This document shows, piece by piece, positions 26,835 through 36,014 of a stretch of 64,000 nt of DNA; the first letter of the stretch is position 1; the number at the start of each line of letters is the position of its first letter. Source of the DNA: Polynucleobacter sp. AM-25C3 (GTDB lineage Bacteria > Pseudomonadota > Gammaproteobacteria > Burkholderiales > Burkholderiaceae); contig NZ_JACVOS010000002.1 in NCBI RefSeq assembly GCF_018882335.1, forward strand, positions 124,001-188,000, written 5' to 3'. The notes below the pieces were generated by a model. It did not search any database. It worked only from the letters and a program-made list of their open reading frames with translations, and had not been told where the DNA came from. The position numbers and the translations under genes are program-made.

Positions 26835-27722
26835 ATGAACTTGAAGCTTGACGGCCTGATTGCACCTTTATTTGTATTAATTTGGAGTACAGGCTTCGTG
26901 ATTGCACGTTTGGCTATGCCTTATGTTGAGCCCGCCACCTTTCTGTTTTGGCGCTTTGCAGGGGTATTGATGGCCATGGCATGCCTCAGTATGGTGTGGA
27001 GAATCACCTGGCCGAGTTGGTCGCAATTCAAACATATCGCTGTAGCGGGTTTATTGCTTCAATTTGGCTATCTCTTGGGCGTATGGTTCGCAGTGCGCCT
27101 TGGCATGACCGCAGGTCTCGTGGCTATCATCGTGGGCTTGCAGCCTATCTTGACCGCCTGGTTTGCTGCCTGGGTTTCTGAAAAAGTCACTGGACGTCAG
27201 TGGATTGGTCTGGGATTTGGTTTTGCTGGCGTTGCCTTAGTGGTTGCTGAAAAAATCGGCTTTGCCCATATTCCGCTACTGAGCTATGTACTTGCTTTTG
27301 CTGCCTTACTCTCCATTACGTTTGGCACGCTCTATCAAAAGAAATTCTGTCCAGTATTTGATCTTAGGGCAGGTTCATCAATCCAATTTGGGGTATCGGC
27401 CGTCCTTTGCTTTATTTGCATGTATTTCTTTGAGTCCGGAGTCATGGTGTGGAATGCCTCGGTTGTCGGGGCATTGCTGTGGGCAATCTTTCCGCTATCC
27501 ATTGGATCAATTAGCTTGCTATTCATGATGATTCGTAAGGGGGCCGCGACGAAGGTGACGAGTCTCTTGTATTTAACACCGCCAACCACTGCTGCGATGG
27601 CATGGTTCTTATTCGATGAGCCATTTACCTTAATGATGGCAGGCGGGCTAGCATTGACGATGACAGGTGTTGTCTTGGTGAACGCTAAGCAAACCAATTC
27701 AGTTGCAACCATCGCTGAATAG
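26835..27722 (+). CDS. EamA/DMT-family membrane transporter
   Basis: The 295-residue protein has about ten membrane helices arranged as two EamA repeats, the first opening with 'PLFVLIWSTGFVIARLAMPYVEP'. The family exports small metabolites such as amino acids; substrate cannot be assigned. The ATG at 26835 is preferred to a TTG at 26799 because the first helix then starts close to the N terminus. It is divergent from the phasin gene across a 204-base region. Confidence 0.85.
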   Translation: MNLKLDGLIAPLFVLIWSTGFVIARLAMPYVEPATFLFWRFAGVLMAMACLSMVWRITWPSWSQFKHIAVAGLLLQFGYLLGVWFAVRLGMTAGLVAIIVGLQPILTAWFAAWVSEKVTGRQWIGLGFGFAGVALVVAEKIGFAHIPLLSYVLAFAALLSITFGTLYQKKFCPVFDLRAGSSIQFGVSAVLCFICMYFFESGVMVWNASVVGALLWAIFPLSIGSISLLFMMIRKGAATKVTSLLYLTPPTTAAMAWFLFDEPFTLMMAGGLALTMTGVVLVNAKQTNSVATIAE

Positions 27723-27833
27723 GCGTGCACTACATTTAGGCATTTATTACACTCTGCGGGCGCAATAAACCCAGCTGAGTCTTAAAAGTTATTTATCATT
27801 CTGTATGTTTAAAGTTTTGGAAGGTAATTTGGG

Positions 27834-28874
27834 ATGTGTTTGAATCGATTGTGGCTCTTAGCTTTTGTTGGTCTGGTGTCATTTGGCATCGCCACTTCTT
27901 TTCAGGCAAGTGCAGCCAATAAGGATTCTCAAACTGCAAAATCAAGCAAGGCTTCAGCAAAGACGCCTGTCAAATCAGATGTAAAAAAGACCGCAAAGTC
28001 TTCCAAGAAGCCCAAAGCAGTTCGAACTACCGTTACTCGCACTAGCGAACCTGTTGTTGAGGCTAGACCCTCATTTGCAACTGCTTTAGGCTTGCGTGGT
28101 CAGCATGATGATCTGAGTCTAAAGTCCAGCGTGGCGATGGTGGTGAATCAAGATACTAAAGAAGTGTATTTTGAGAAAAACTCTTCCGTCAGTTTGCCGA
28201 TTGCCTCCATTACCAAGTTAATGACAGCGATGGTGGTGCTGGATTCTAAATTGCCACTCGATGACACCATTGTGATCAATGCAGATGACGTTCATATTTA
28301 TCGAACCTCACGCCTTGCTGGTGGAACAGTGTTGACTCGTGAAGAGGCTCTATTGTTAGCCTTGATGTCTTCTGAGAACCGCGCAGCTTATACCCTCGGC
28401 AGAAACTACCCAGGAGGCATCCCAGCATTTGTAGATGCCATGAATCGCAAAGCAAAAGAAATTGGAATGACGCATTCGCATTTTGCAGATCCGACTGGCC
28501 TGATGAGTGAGAACGTAGCATCAGCTGAAGATCTCACACGCATGCTGAGTGCTGCTTATCAGTACAAAATGATTCGAGAGTTTTCTACTTGGCCAGATCT
28601 GACGATGGTGATTGGAAAGCGTCCACAGAAATTCTTAAATACTAACCGTTTAGTTCGAGCTGGTGATATGAATATCGGTTTACAAAAAACTGGATTTATT
28701 AATGCTGCAGGTAAGTGCTTGGTGATGCAAGCTAGAGTCAATAACACACCATTACTGTTGGTTTTCTTGGATTCTGTTGGCACTCAATCGCGTTTTGCAG
28801 ATGCAGTGAGAGTGCGCGATTGGTATGAGCGCATGCCCTCAGGTGAGCCTACTGCTATACGCCGCTTGATGTAG
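27834..28874 (+). CDS. pbpG: D-alanyl-D-alanine endopeptidase (PBP7/8-like)
   Basis: The 346-residue periplasmic serine peptidase has a signal peptide (about 1-27), a Lys/Ser-rich linker (30-70) and the low-molecular-weight PBP motifs SxxK ('IASITKLM'), SxN ('MSSENRAA') and KTG ('LQKTGFINAAG'). It would trim peptidoglycan cross-links or peptides. No C-terminal membrane-anchoring extension of the PBP5 type is visible, which fits the PbpG group. It ends 3 bases before the convergent IclR gene, with no terminator between them. Confidence 0.9.
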   Translation: MCLNRLWLLAFVGLVSFGIATSFQASAANKDSQTAKSSKASAKTPVKSDVKKTAKSSKKPKAVRTTVTRTSEPVVEARPSFATALGLRGQHDDLSLKSSVAMVVNQDTKEVYFEKNSSVSLPIASITKLMTAMVVLDSKLPLDDTIVINADDVHIYRTSRLAGGTVLTREEALLLALMSSENRAAYTLGRNYPGGIPAFVDAMNRKAKEIGMTHSHFADPTGLMSENVASAEDLTRMLSAAYQYKMIREFSTWPDLTMVIGKRPQKFLNTNRLVRAGDMNIGLQKTGFINAAGKCLVMQARVNNTPLLLVFLDSVGTQSRFADAVRVRDWYERMPSGEPTAIRRLM

Positions 28875-28877
28875 GCA

Positions 28878-29696
28878 TTAGCTGCTTAAATCGCTAGCCT
28901 TGGGTTTGTAGCCCATCCCTTTAGAAATCTGTAGCGCTGTTTCTTGCAACAGTTTGAGCCAGCCTGCCTGAATGCGATCTGTAGGGGAACTTAATGAGAG
29001 TCCAGCTACTAATTTTCCGCTGTCATCATAAATCTCAGCCGCTACACAACTCACGCCCAGCTCTAATTCCTCGTTGTCACGTGCGTGACCTAACTGGCGT
29101 ACTTGGTTGAGTTCAGAGTCCAATTTTCCTAATTCTGTGATGCTGTTTCTAGTGTGACCTGCTAGCCCAGTGCGAGTAACGTAGGCACGAACCTGGCCGG
29201 GATCATCGCTGGCTAAAAAAAGCTTACCAACAGAAGTCAAGTGGAGTGGGGCACGACCGCCAATGGCGCGGACAACCTGCATGCCGGAGCGTTCGCTATA
29301 TGCACGGTCGATATAAACGATTTCATCGCCTTGCCGCACTGAGAGGTTGATAGTTTCACCGGTGAGTTTATGCAGGGCTCTCATTGGTGCTTGTGCAGCT
29401 TCACGTACAGACAGACGCGCTTTGACTAAGTTTCCAAGCTCTAATAGCTTTAGACCGAGCCGATAGGTACCGCCATCACCACGCTCTACTAATCGGCATG
29501 CTACGAGGTCATTGAGAATGCGATGAGCTGTAGAGGGGTGTAAATCTGTTTCTTCTGCCAGGTTTTTAAGGCTACTAGACTCTTCATGAACGGCTAAGGC
29601 ATCGAGTAGGTTCATCATGCGCTCGACTACCTGGATAGCTGTTTTTCCAGCCTCACCGGGTACTTTTTGCGCTTTTTCAGGTTTGCTCGTTGTCAT
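28878..29696 (-). CDS. IclR-family transcriptional regulator
   Basis: The 272-residue protein has an N-terminal winged helix ('SSSLKNLAEETDLHPSTAHRIL') and a C-terminal effector domain ('GMQVVRAIGGRAPLHLTSVGKL', 'ELGVSCVAAEIYDDSGKLVAGLS'). IclR proteins sense small metabolites and control catabolic genes, often in their vicinity. The nearest genes (pbpG, pyrD) are not typical targets, so its regulon is unknown. It is transcribed in the same direction as pyrD, 78 bases downstream of... the pyrD start lies on the far side, so they are separate units. Confidence 0.92.
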   Translation of the reverse strand: MTTSKPEKAQKVPGEAGKTAIQVVERMMNLLDALAVHEESSSLKNLAEETDLHPSTAHRILNDLVACRLVERGDGGTYRLGLKLLELGNLVKARLSVREAAQAPMRALHKLTGETINLSVRQGDEIVYIDRAYSERSGMQVVRAIGGRAPLHLTSVGKLFLASDDPGQVRAYVTRTGLAGHTRNSITELGKLDSELNQVRQLGHARDNEELELGVSCVAAEIYDDSGKLVAGLSLSSPTDRIQAGWLKLLQETALQISKGMGYKPKASDLSS

Positions 29697-29774
29697 GCGT
29701 TCAATTGTAGCGATTTTTACTGAAATTGCACAATATGAAATTGAATTTCAGCGCTACTGCATTTGCGGCGCTAA

Positions 29775-30806
29775 CTAGTTGCATAAAGCGGCGGCGCACT
29801 CAGCAATCAGCTTGGGACCGCGATAAATTAAACCGCTATAGAGTTGAACCAGGCTGGCACCAGCTGCCATTTTCTCCTGCGCATCTTTACCTGACAGAAT
29901 GCCGCCAACGCCAATAATCGGAATGGCATCACCCAAATTTGCTTTGAGGCACTTGACCACTTCTGTAGAAGCAAGACGTACTGGTGCACCTGAGAGACCA
30001 CCTGCTTCTTGGCCAAACTCAAGGCCTTGGACGGCATCACGCGCAATTGTGGTGTTGGTAGCAATAATCGCATCAATGCCAAATTCCATCAAGAGGTCGG
30101 CGATGAGTTTGATGTCATTTTGATCTAGGTCTGGAGCTATTTTCAAAAAGAGGGGTTTACAAACACCATATTGATCACTCAGGGCTTCACGCGCTAAATG
30201 CAGCGAGCCAAGCAAGGAGCGGAGCATTTCTTCGCCTTGAAGAGCGCGTAAATTTTGGGTGTTTGGGGAGGAGATATTGACGGTGATGTACGAGGCGACC
30301 TCATAGACAGCCTCCATTGCGGTGACGTAATCACTGGCAGCGTTCTCAATAGGCGTACTTGCATTCTTGCCAATGTTTAGACCAAGGATGCCACCGTTTT
30401 GCCAGTAAGCGGAATTGCGCACACGCTTTACACAGGCGTCGACACCATCATTATTAAAGCCCATGCGATTAATGATCCCTTGCGCTGCGGGAAGTCTAAA
30501 CATACGTGGTTTTGGATTGCCGGGTTGCGGTTTCGGAGTAACGGTACCAATTTCTAAAAATCCAAAACCTAAAGCACCCAGCGCATCAATATGCTTACCG
30601 TCTTTGTCTAATCCTGCAGCTAGGCCAACTGGATTAGGAAAGGTGATGCCGCAAATAGAACGTGGATCTGGAGCAGGCTGCTCAATCAAGCAGCGTAATA
30701 GACCCCAGCGCTCAGCACGGTCTAAATTGCTCAGCGTGACATTGTGAGCTTGCTCTGGGTCTAAAGAAAAAAGCCAAGGACGAAGGAGTGGATAGCTATC
30801 GATCAT
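29775..30806 (-). CDS. pyrD: dihydroorotate dehydrogenase (quinone), class 2
   Basis: The 343-residue membrane-associated flavoprotein oxidises dihydroorotate to orotate in pyrimidine synthesis, passing electrons to quinone. Class 2 features are the N-terminal membrane-binding helices ('[19 protein letters not shown]'), '[16 protein letters not shown]', 'NRMGFNNDG', the catalytic Ser in 'VNISSPNT', and 'GVGGILSG' for FMN phosphate. It lies 9 bases downstream of bpt and probably shares its transcript. Confidence 0.97.
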   Translation of the reverse strand: MIDSYPLLRPWLFSLDPEQAHNVTLSNLDRAERWGLLRCLIEQPAPDPRSICGITFPNPVGLAAGLDKDGKHIDALGALGFGFLEIGTVTPKPQPGNPKPRMFRLPAAQGIINRMGFNNDGVDACVKRVRNSAYWQNGGILGLNIGKNASTPIENAASDYVTAMEAVYEVASYITVNISSPNTQNLRALQGEEMLRSLLGSLHLAREALSDQYGVCKPLFLKIAPDLDQNDIKLIADLLMEFGIDAIIATNTTIARDAVQGLEFGQEAGGLSGAPVRLASTEVVKCLKANLGDAIPIIGVGGILSGKDAQEKMAAGASLVQLYSGLIYRGPKLIAECAAALCN

Positions 30807-30815
30807 GGGTAGATA

Positions 30816-31562
30816 TTATGGCCCAATGATGGGTTGCCAGCGATCATCAATCAAGCCTTCAATGGGCTGATATTTGGCTTTATAGGACATTTTTTCACTA
30901 TCTTTGATGTAGTAGCCGAGATAGAGATAAGGCAGATCTAACTCTAAGGCTTGCTGAATTTGCCACAGAATACTGAAACTTCCATAGCTTGTTGAGGTAT
31001 TACTGGTGTCAAAGAAGGTGTAGACCGAGGAGATGCCTTGGTCCAAGATGTCGATCATGCTGACCATTCGTAAGCGGCCTGGGTGAGGATCGTGGGCCCC
31101 ATCTCGAAACTCAACAATTCTGGAGTTAACGCGGCTTTGTAATAAAAACTGCATGTACTGGTCTTGATCATCTTGATCCATGTCGCTGCTAGCATGACGT
31201 TCATTTTGGTAGAGCTGATAGAGCTGATAGTGCTCCTCTTGGTAGCCAAGATTGAGGACGCGAATATCTAATCCAATATGTTTTTTCCAGGAGCGTCGTT
31301 GGCTACGATTGGGCTCAAAGTGTTTGACTGGAATGCGAGTGGCAGTGCAAGCATTGCATTCATCGCAATAGGGGCGATATGTATATAAACCACTTCTACG
31401 AAATCCAGCATTAACTAACTCGCCATATAAATCAGAATGAATTAAGTGCGAGGGTGTTGCCACTTGTGAGCGAGCTGTCTTACCTGGAAGATAGCTACAG
31501 GGATAGGGTGCTGTTGCATAAAACTGAAGCGCTGTTAGAGGGAGTTCTTTTAGTTGAGTCAT
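30816..31562 (-). CDS. bpt: aspartate/glutamate leucyltransferase (Bpt, N-degron pathway)
   Basis: This 248-residue protein matches the bacterial homologue of arginyltransferases that adds leucine from Leu-tRNA to proteins with N-terminal Asp or Glu, marking them for ClpAP. The zinc/cysteine motif '[18 protein letters not shown]' and '[11 protein letters not shown]' are diagnostic. Its ATG overlaps the stop of aat (ATGA), coupling the two N-degron transferases. It is followed by pyrD. Confidence 0.93.
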   Translation of the reverse strand: MTQLKELPLTALQFYATAPYPCSYLPGKTARSQVATPSHLIHSDLYGELVNAGFRRSGLYTYRPYCDECNACTATRIPVKHFEPNRSQRRSWKKHIGLDIRVLNLGYQEEHYQLYQLYQNERHASSDMDQDDQDQYMQFLLQSRVNSRIVEFRDGAHDPHPGRLRMVSMIDILDQGISSVYTFFDTSNTSTSYGSFSILWQIQQALELDLPYLYLGYYIKDSEKMSYKAKYQPIEGLIDDRWQPIIGP

Positions 31563-32296
31563 AGCCAGTGACGCAGGATTTCTTTATCAAATTTCCAGGG
31601 AATCTCTATATTAGTTTGCTTTAGAGCAATTTGCAGATGTGCTAAAAATTCATTGCGGGAAATGGCTGCAGCCCCCAAAGAATCGAGGTGAGCCGTCTCT
31701 TGCTGGCAATCGATCATTTCGACTTGATTTTGATTGCACCAAGCGGCAAGAGTGGCTAATGCAATTTTGGAGGCATCCGTTTGATGGCTAAACATCGACT
31801 CACCAAACACCATGCCACCAAAAGCCACGCAATAAAGGCCACCTATCAGGCCTCCATCTTCTACGACGGCAATGCTATGGGCGTGGCCTTGCTCATGCAG
31901 ATTGGTATAGGCATCCATGATTTCATGGGTGATCCATGTCCCATCCTGATCTTTTCTTCTGGTAGTTGCGCAAGAGCGAACGACCGCGCCAAAATCATGA
32001 TCTACCAGGATTTCTTTTTGAGGATCTTGTAAAAAATGCCGAATGGATTTCTTCAGTGAATCATGGCATTTGAAGTCAGCGGGTTTTAATACCATTCGTG
32101 GGTTAGGTGACCACCATAAGACGGGCTGGTTATCTGAATACCATGGGAATATCCCCATTTGGTATGCACGAGCTAGCTGCCCTGCATAAATACGCTCACT
32201 CACTGCAATCAAGCCTGGAACGCTAGGGTCAGGATCGGGGGAGTGAATGGGATTGGGAAAAGCATCCTGCGCTCCTAGCCAATTGATATTACTCAT
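31559..32296 (-). CDS. aat: leucyl/phenylalanyl-tRNA-protein transferase
   Basis: The 245-residue enzyme adds Leu or Phe to proteins with N-terminal Lys or Arg. Family motifs are '[27 protein letters not shown]', seen in parts here, then '[12 protein letters not shown]' and '[18 protein letters not shown]'. The frame is open another 33 codons upstream, into the NUDIX gene; the ATG at 32296 gives the normal family length and clears that gene by 13 bases. Confidence 0.95.
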   Translation of the reverse strand: MSNINWLGAQDAFPNPIHSPDPDPSVPGLIAVSERIYAGQLARAYQMGIFPWYSDNQPVLWWSPNPRMVLKPADFKCHDSLKKSIRHFLQDPQKEILVDHDFGAVVRSCATTRRKDQDGTWITHEIMDAYTNLHEQGHAHSIAVVEDGGLIGGLYCVAFGGMVFGESMFSHQTDASKIALATLAAWCNQNQVEMIDCQQETAHLDSLGAAAISRNEFLAHLQIALKQTNIEIPWKFDKEILRHWL

Positions 32297-32309
32297 GCGT
32301 TCGCGATGC

Positions 32310-32870
32310 CTAAATCTTCTCTGATGGCAGAATGTCTCTGCTGCGAACACTGAATTCAGTATCCAGATCAAAAAGCCCTGCAGCGCGATCAGCAAAGAAC
32401 CACTCCAGAGTTTGCTTTACAGTAGGAAATGCAATGTCATTCCAAGGAATGTCTTGCTCATGAAATAGCGCAACCTCTAGACTTTCTTCGCCAGCATAAA
32501 AATCCGGAGAAGTCATGGTGGCTAAATAAAAAAGGTGGACTTGTTCTGCATGCGGCACATTTAGTAGTGAGTAGAGGGGGCCAATCTCTACAATCGCACC
32601 AGCCTCTTCTTGTGTTTCTCGAGCCGCTCCTGCGCTAGTGCTCTCACCAAGCTCCATGAACCCAGCGGGCAGAGTCCAATAACCATGTCGTGGCTCTATT
32701 GCACGACGACATAATAGGATCCGATTACCAAACACGGGAATGCTACCAACAACATTACGTGGATTGAAATAATGAATTACCCCACAAGACTCGCAAACAT
32801 GACGCTCCCGTGAATCATCCGCGGGGATCTTCATGGTGATAGGCGCAGCGCAGTGCGAGCAAAACTTCAT
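32310..32870 (-). CDS. NUDIX hydrolase with N-terminal zinc ribbon
   Basis: The 186-residue protein has a zinc ribbon (Cys4, Cys7 in 'CSHCAAP' and Cys26, Cys29 in 'CESCG') and a complete Nudix box, from 'GFMELGES' through 'RETQEEAGA', that hydrolyses nucleoside diphosphates linked to other groups. The zinc-ribbon form resembles the NudC-type or ADP-ribose pyrophosphatase-like group, but is shorter than NudC. The substrate is not assigned. It is in a tight minus-strand run between pabB and aat. Confidence 0.88.
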   Translation of the reverse strand: MKFCSHCAAPITMKIPADDSRERHVCESCGVIHYFNPRNVVGSIPVFGNRILLCRRAIEPRHGYWTLPAGFMELGESTSAGAARETQEEAGAIVEIGPLYSLLNVPHAEQVHLFYLATMTSPDFYAGEESLEVALFHEQDIPWNDIAFPTVKQTLEWFFADRAAGLFDLDTEFSVRSRDILPSEKI

Positions 32871-32879
32871 GCGGGCTTT

Positions 32880-34709
32880 CTAAAAATGGGCGGGGATGAG
32901 GCCGCGTAATGCATTGCTAAGCATAATCTCTTTCGCATTGCGAAGCTCATCAATAGTCAGGTTTACTTCATGGACATTCCATTTTGGATCGTTCAATATG
33001 ATTGATCTCATTACCCCCGGGAGAAGGCCGGCTGCAACAGGTGGTGTAAGCCAGCGATCGCCAGACTTGATAAAAATACTGCTCCTACCACCTTCAGTAA
33101 CAAAGCCTTGCTCATTAACAAAGATGGCGTCAAATCCACCAAGGCCTTCAGCAATTTTCCAGGCTTGATCATAGCTACCTCGACTGCTCACTTTATGTCT
33201 TAACAAGACATTGCCTGAGTGAAGAATTGCGTTGCTGGGATTGGGAAGAATTTCACTAGCCCAAAAAATTTTGACTGGATTTGTCAGTGGAATCAAGGGA
33301 GTAAGTTGATAACTTGCTTGCCCGGCAGGATCTAAATCCAATCTCAATCGATATTGAGTATCGACGGCGCAATTCTCAAGAGCGATCCCAAACACTTTTT
33401 TGATCTCTGCTAGCGAAGAGGGGATTCCAAGCGCTTGCGCTGAATGCGTTAAACGCTCCAAGTGCAGATCTAGGTTTTGAGCTTCACCTTGACGAACTAA
33501 GATGGTTTCAAATAAACCGACTTCGCTAGGTAACTCATTTAAGAAGGCTGCCTTAATGCGGCACTCTTCCCATTCTTGTTTGGCTTCAGAATCAATCGTG
33601 ATGCCAGCGCCAATGCCCAAAGTAAAGGGCGAGGCATGTGTATCCGGGTCGCGATCAATTTCAACCGTACGGATTGGAACGCTAAATGCAAAATCACCGC
33701 TAGGATCAAGCCAACCTAGAGCGCCACAGTAGTAGGCTCGATCTTCTGGCTCTAGCTCCTGGATGATCTCCATACTTCTTTTTTTCGGAGCACCGGTGAC
33801 TGATCCACAAGGAAAAACTGCATTGAGAACATCTTTTAATTGAATGTCAGGCCTTGCTTCTGCCTGAACGGTTGAAGTCATTTGTAGGACATCGCCGTGC
33901 CGTGCTACTTCGAATAATTGAGGAACTATTACAGTGCCTGGCAACGCTAAGCGGCTGAGATCATTGCGTAACAGGTCGACGATCATGACATTCTCAGCTT
34001 GATTTTTTGCGTCATGCGATAAATGATCTGCTGAATCACTCAAGGCACTGGCAGTGCCCTTCATAGGCATGGCTTTTAAAGAATTGCCTTGCCGCTGTAT
34101 GAATAGTTCTGGGGATTGCGAAAGGATACAGTTGGAACCCTCGGCAATAAATGCCCCAAATCTGCCTGGTTGGCGATCTCTTAAGCGCGCATATAAAGCC
34201 AGTGGTTCCCCATAGACCTCACCCGTGATACGAAAGGTGTGATTGATTTGATACGTATCGCCATTGCGAATGTACTCTTGTATGGTTTTGATATCTGAGG
34301 TGAATTGCTCTTCATTGATAGAGAAATCCAGATTGGCAACCCCAGCTATTTGAGCTTCAGGTTCTAGTGCAGCAAGACCATTCTTAATAAAAGTATCCAC
34401 ATCATTCTTGCTTAAGCTCTCATAAGACTTGAAAGACCAGGCTTGAACAAGTGGGTGTTGATGGGCTGCGCTTGGATGCTTGCGCTGCTCTAGTTTATGA
34501 ATGTACTGCCCTAATTCATAGGCAAAAGCAGCCACAACATACTCACCCTGGGCGAGGGCATCATTGATCTCCTGAAGACACTGATCTACTGCCTTGATTG
34601 TCTCTGATGCATTGGGTGAACCATAGACCGACCAACGCCGAATTGCTTTGTCATAGAGGCGACTGCTGGGTTTAGCCTCGGTGCTTTGGGCGTCATCCAG
34701 CAATATCAT
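32880..34709 (-). CDS. pabB: aminodeoxychorismate synthase component I fused to aminodeoxychorismate lyase
   Basis: This 609-residue protein joins two steps of p-aminobenzoate/folate synthesis. Residues about 1-390 form a chorismate-utilising domain, with 'MPMKGTASA' and 'CGSVTGAPKKRSMEIIQELE'-type motifs. Residues about 395-609 form a class IV aminotransferase-like lyase, starting 'EVGLFETILVRQGEAQ' and including 'FVTEGGRSSIFI'. The fusion replaces separate PabB and PabC. PabA, the glutaminase partner, is not in the window. Confidence 0.92.
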   Translation of the reverse strand: MILLDDAQSTEAKPSSRLYDKAIRRWSVYGSPNASETIKAVDQCLQEINDALAQGEYVVAAFAYELGQYIHKLEQRKHPSAAHQHPLVQAWSFKSYESLSKNDVDTFIKNGLAALEPEAQIAGVANLDFSINEEQFTSDIKTIQEYIRNGDTYQINHTFRITGEVYGEPLALYARLRDRQPGRFGAFIAEGSNCILSQSPELFIQRQGNSLKAMPMKGTASALSDSADHLSHDAKNQAENVMIVDLLRNDLSRLALPGTVIVPQLFEVARHGDVLQMTSTVQAEARPDIQLKDVLNAVFPCGSVTGAPKKRSMEIIQELEPEDRAYYCGALGWLDPSGDFAFSVPIRTVEIDRDPDTHASPFTLGIGAGITIDSEAKQEWEECRIKAAFLNELPSEVGLFETILVRQGEAQNLDLHLERLTHSAQALGIPSSLAEIKKVFGIALENCAVDTQYRLRLDLDPAGQASYQLTPLIPLTNPVKIFWASEILPNPSNAILHSGNVLLRHKVSSRGSYDQAWKIAEGLGGFDAIFVNEQGFVTEGGRSSIFIKSGDRWLTPPVAAGLLPGVMRSIILNDPKWNVHEVNLTIDELRNAKEIMLSNALRGLIPAHF

Positions 34710-34744
34710 TGGGTGGGCTGCCTGGACTCTAAAATTTGCCGGTA

Positions 34745-35320
34745 TTACTTTAGAACAGTCGCAGATTCAATGGTCACCGTCTTGCTAGGAACATCGGACA
34801 TGCGCCCCATCTTTGGTGCTGTTGCAATCATGGTTGGGATTTTACGAATGGCATCAATTGTTTGTGTGCCAGAGATCACTTTGCCGAATACGGTGTAGCC
34901 ATTACCCATGGCGTTAGGATAATTTAACCCCTCATTGTCTTTTACATTAATAAAGAACTGCGCTGTTGCGGAGTCAGGATCGGAAGTACGAGCCATTGCA
35001 ATGGTGTAAGTTTGATTCTTCAGACCATTCTGCGCTTCAGAAACTACAGGTGCATTGGTAGGTTTTTGCGATAAGTCTGGAGTGAAACCCCCACCTTGAA
35101 TCATGAAGCCATCAATCACGCGGTGAAAAATCGTGCCGTTATAAAAACTGCTATTCACATAACTTAAAAAGTTGGCAGTCGTCTTTGGCGCTTTAACGGA
35201 ATCAAGCTCAACCACAAAATTGCCCATCGTTGTTTTGAATTCCACTTTAGGGCCTGCAAAGGCGAGGGCGCTAGCAAGAAGGCTGGTGACAATAAATAGG
35301 GAGGCGATGATTTTGCGCAT
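34745..35320 (-). CDS. ppiA: periplasmic cyclophilin-type peptidyl-prolyl isomerase
   Basis: The 191-residue protein has a signal peptide (about 1-22, ending 'ALAFA') and a single cyclophilin domain with 'NFLSYVNSSFYNGTIFHRVI', 'FMIQGGGFTPD', 'IAMARTSDPDSATAQFFIN' and 'YTVFGKVISG'. These carry the catalytic Arg and the Phe/Gln/Phe pocket. It should speed proline isomerisation in exported proteins. It stands alone, with a 52-base gap on one side and 35 on the other. Confidence 0.93.
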   Translation of the reverse strand: MRKIIASLFIVTSLLASALAFAGPKVEFKTTMGNFVVELDSVKAPKTTANFLSYVNSSFYNGTIFHRVIDGFMIQGGGFTPDLSQKPTNAPVVSEAQNGLKNQTYTIAMARTSDPDSATAQFFINVKDNEGLNYPNAMGNGYTVFGKVISGTQTIDAIRKIPTMIATAPKMGRMSDVPSKTVTIESATVLK

Positions 35321-35372
35321 GTTGATAATCCTTAGAGTTCTAGTAAATAGTCGATAAATCTAATTGTATTGC

Positions 35373-36014
35373 TCAAAGTCCAGAGGGGACTTGCCCTGCA
35401 TAACGATAAGTTGTTTCTTCAAACATATTGGGTCTGTCTAAATAATCTAGCGCCCAGTCAATCGTGTCGACTCCCCAAAAAGCATGCCCATTGAGCACTA
35501 AGGTGGGCACCCCAAACGCGCCATCTGCTTTGGCGCGTTCAGTATTGGCTAGCAGCTGTGCTTTGACTTCTGGTGCATCGGGTTTTGGGGTATCTGCTGC
35601 CAGCCCAAGGTATTGGCAAAATTCGGGCCAAGATAAGTTGGGATCCTTGCCCTCAACCCACACATATTCAAATGCTCGTTCAATCATCTCCCACTGGGCG
35701 TTTTTTTGAACCAGTAGTCGCTGTGCTGCAACCGTGAGAAAAGGGTGGTGTTCTGGAAAGCGGAAAGGAAGACCTAATTTCCCCGCCAGCCATACACAAT
35801 ATTGGTAGGTATGTGGACGCTTGGCGGCAACCTCGCCAGGGCCGCGATTGTCGGTCGCACGAAAAAGACCGCCGACCAATATAGCTACAGGCTCAATATC
35901 AACCCGCTTATCTAGGCGATGACGTTGCTGGATATAGAAATACGAAAATGGTGAAATGATGTCGTAATACAAAACACCTTTGATTGGTGTTGTGCTCATC
36001 CGATCTTGATTCAT
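35373..36014 (-). CDS. 2-hydroxychromene-2-carboxylate isomerase family protein (DsbA fold)
   Basis: The 213-residue protein has the thioredoxin/DsbA-type fold of kappa-class GST-like isomerases: 'YYDIISPFSYFYIQQRH' with the catalytic Ser in place of a CxxC motif, and 'GAFGVPTLVLNGHAFWGVDTID' near the C terminus with the cis-Pro loop. Relatives act in naphthalene breakdown, but many are general isomerases; no aromatic pathway is nearby. Its ATG overlaps the rarA stop, suggesting co-transcription. A start at the Met six residues in is possible. Confidence 0.88.
   Translation of the reverse strand: MNQDRMSTTPIKGVLYYDIISPFSYFYIQQRHRLDKRVDIEPVAILVGGLFRATDNRGPGEVAAKRPHTYQYCVWLAGKLGLPFRFPEHHPFLTVAAQRLLVQKNAQWEMIERAFEYVWVEGKDPNLSWPEFCQYLGLAADTPKPDAPEVKAQLLANTERAKADGAFGVPTLVLNGHAFWGVDTIDWALDYLDRPNMFEETTYRYAGQVPSGL

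Noticed and set aside
26826..26836. DnaA-box-like TTATCCATG near the EamA transporter start
   Set aside because: One imperfect box with no cluster, no AT-rich unwinding region and no dnaA/dnaN nearby; not an origin.
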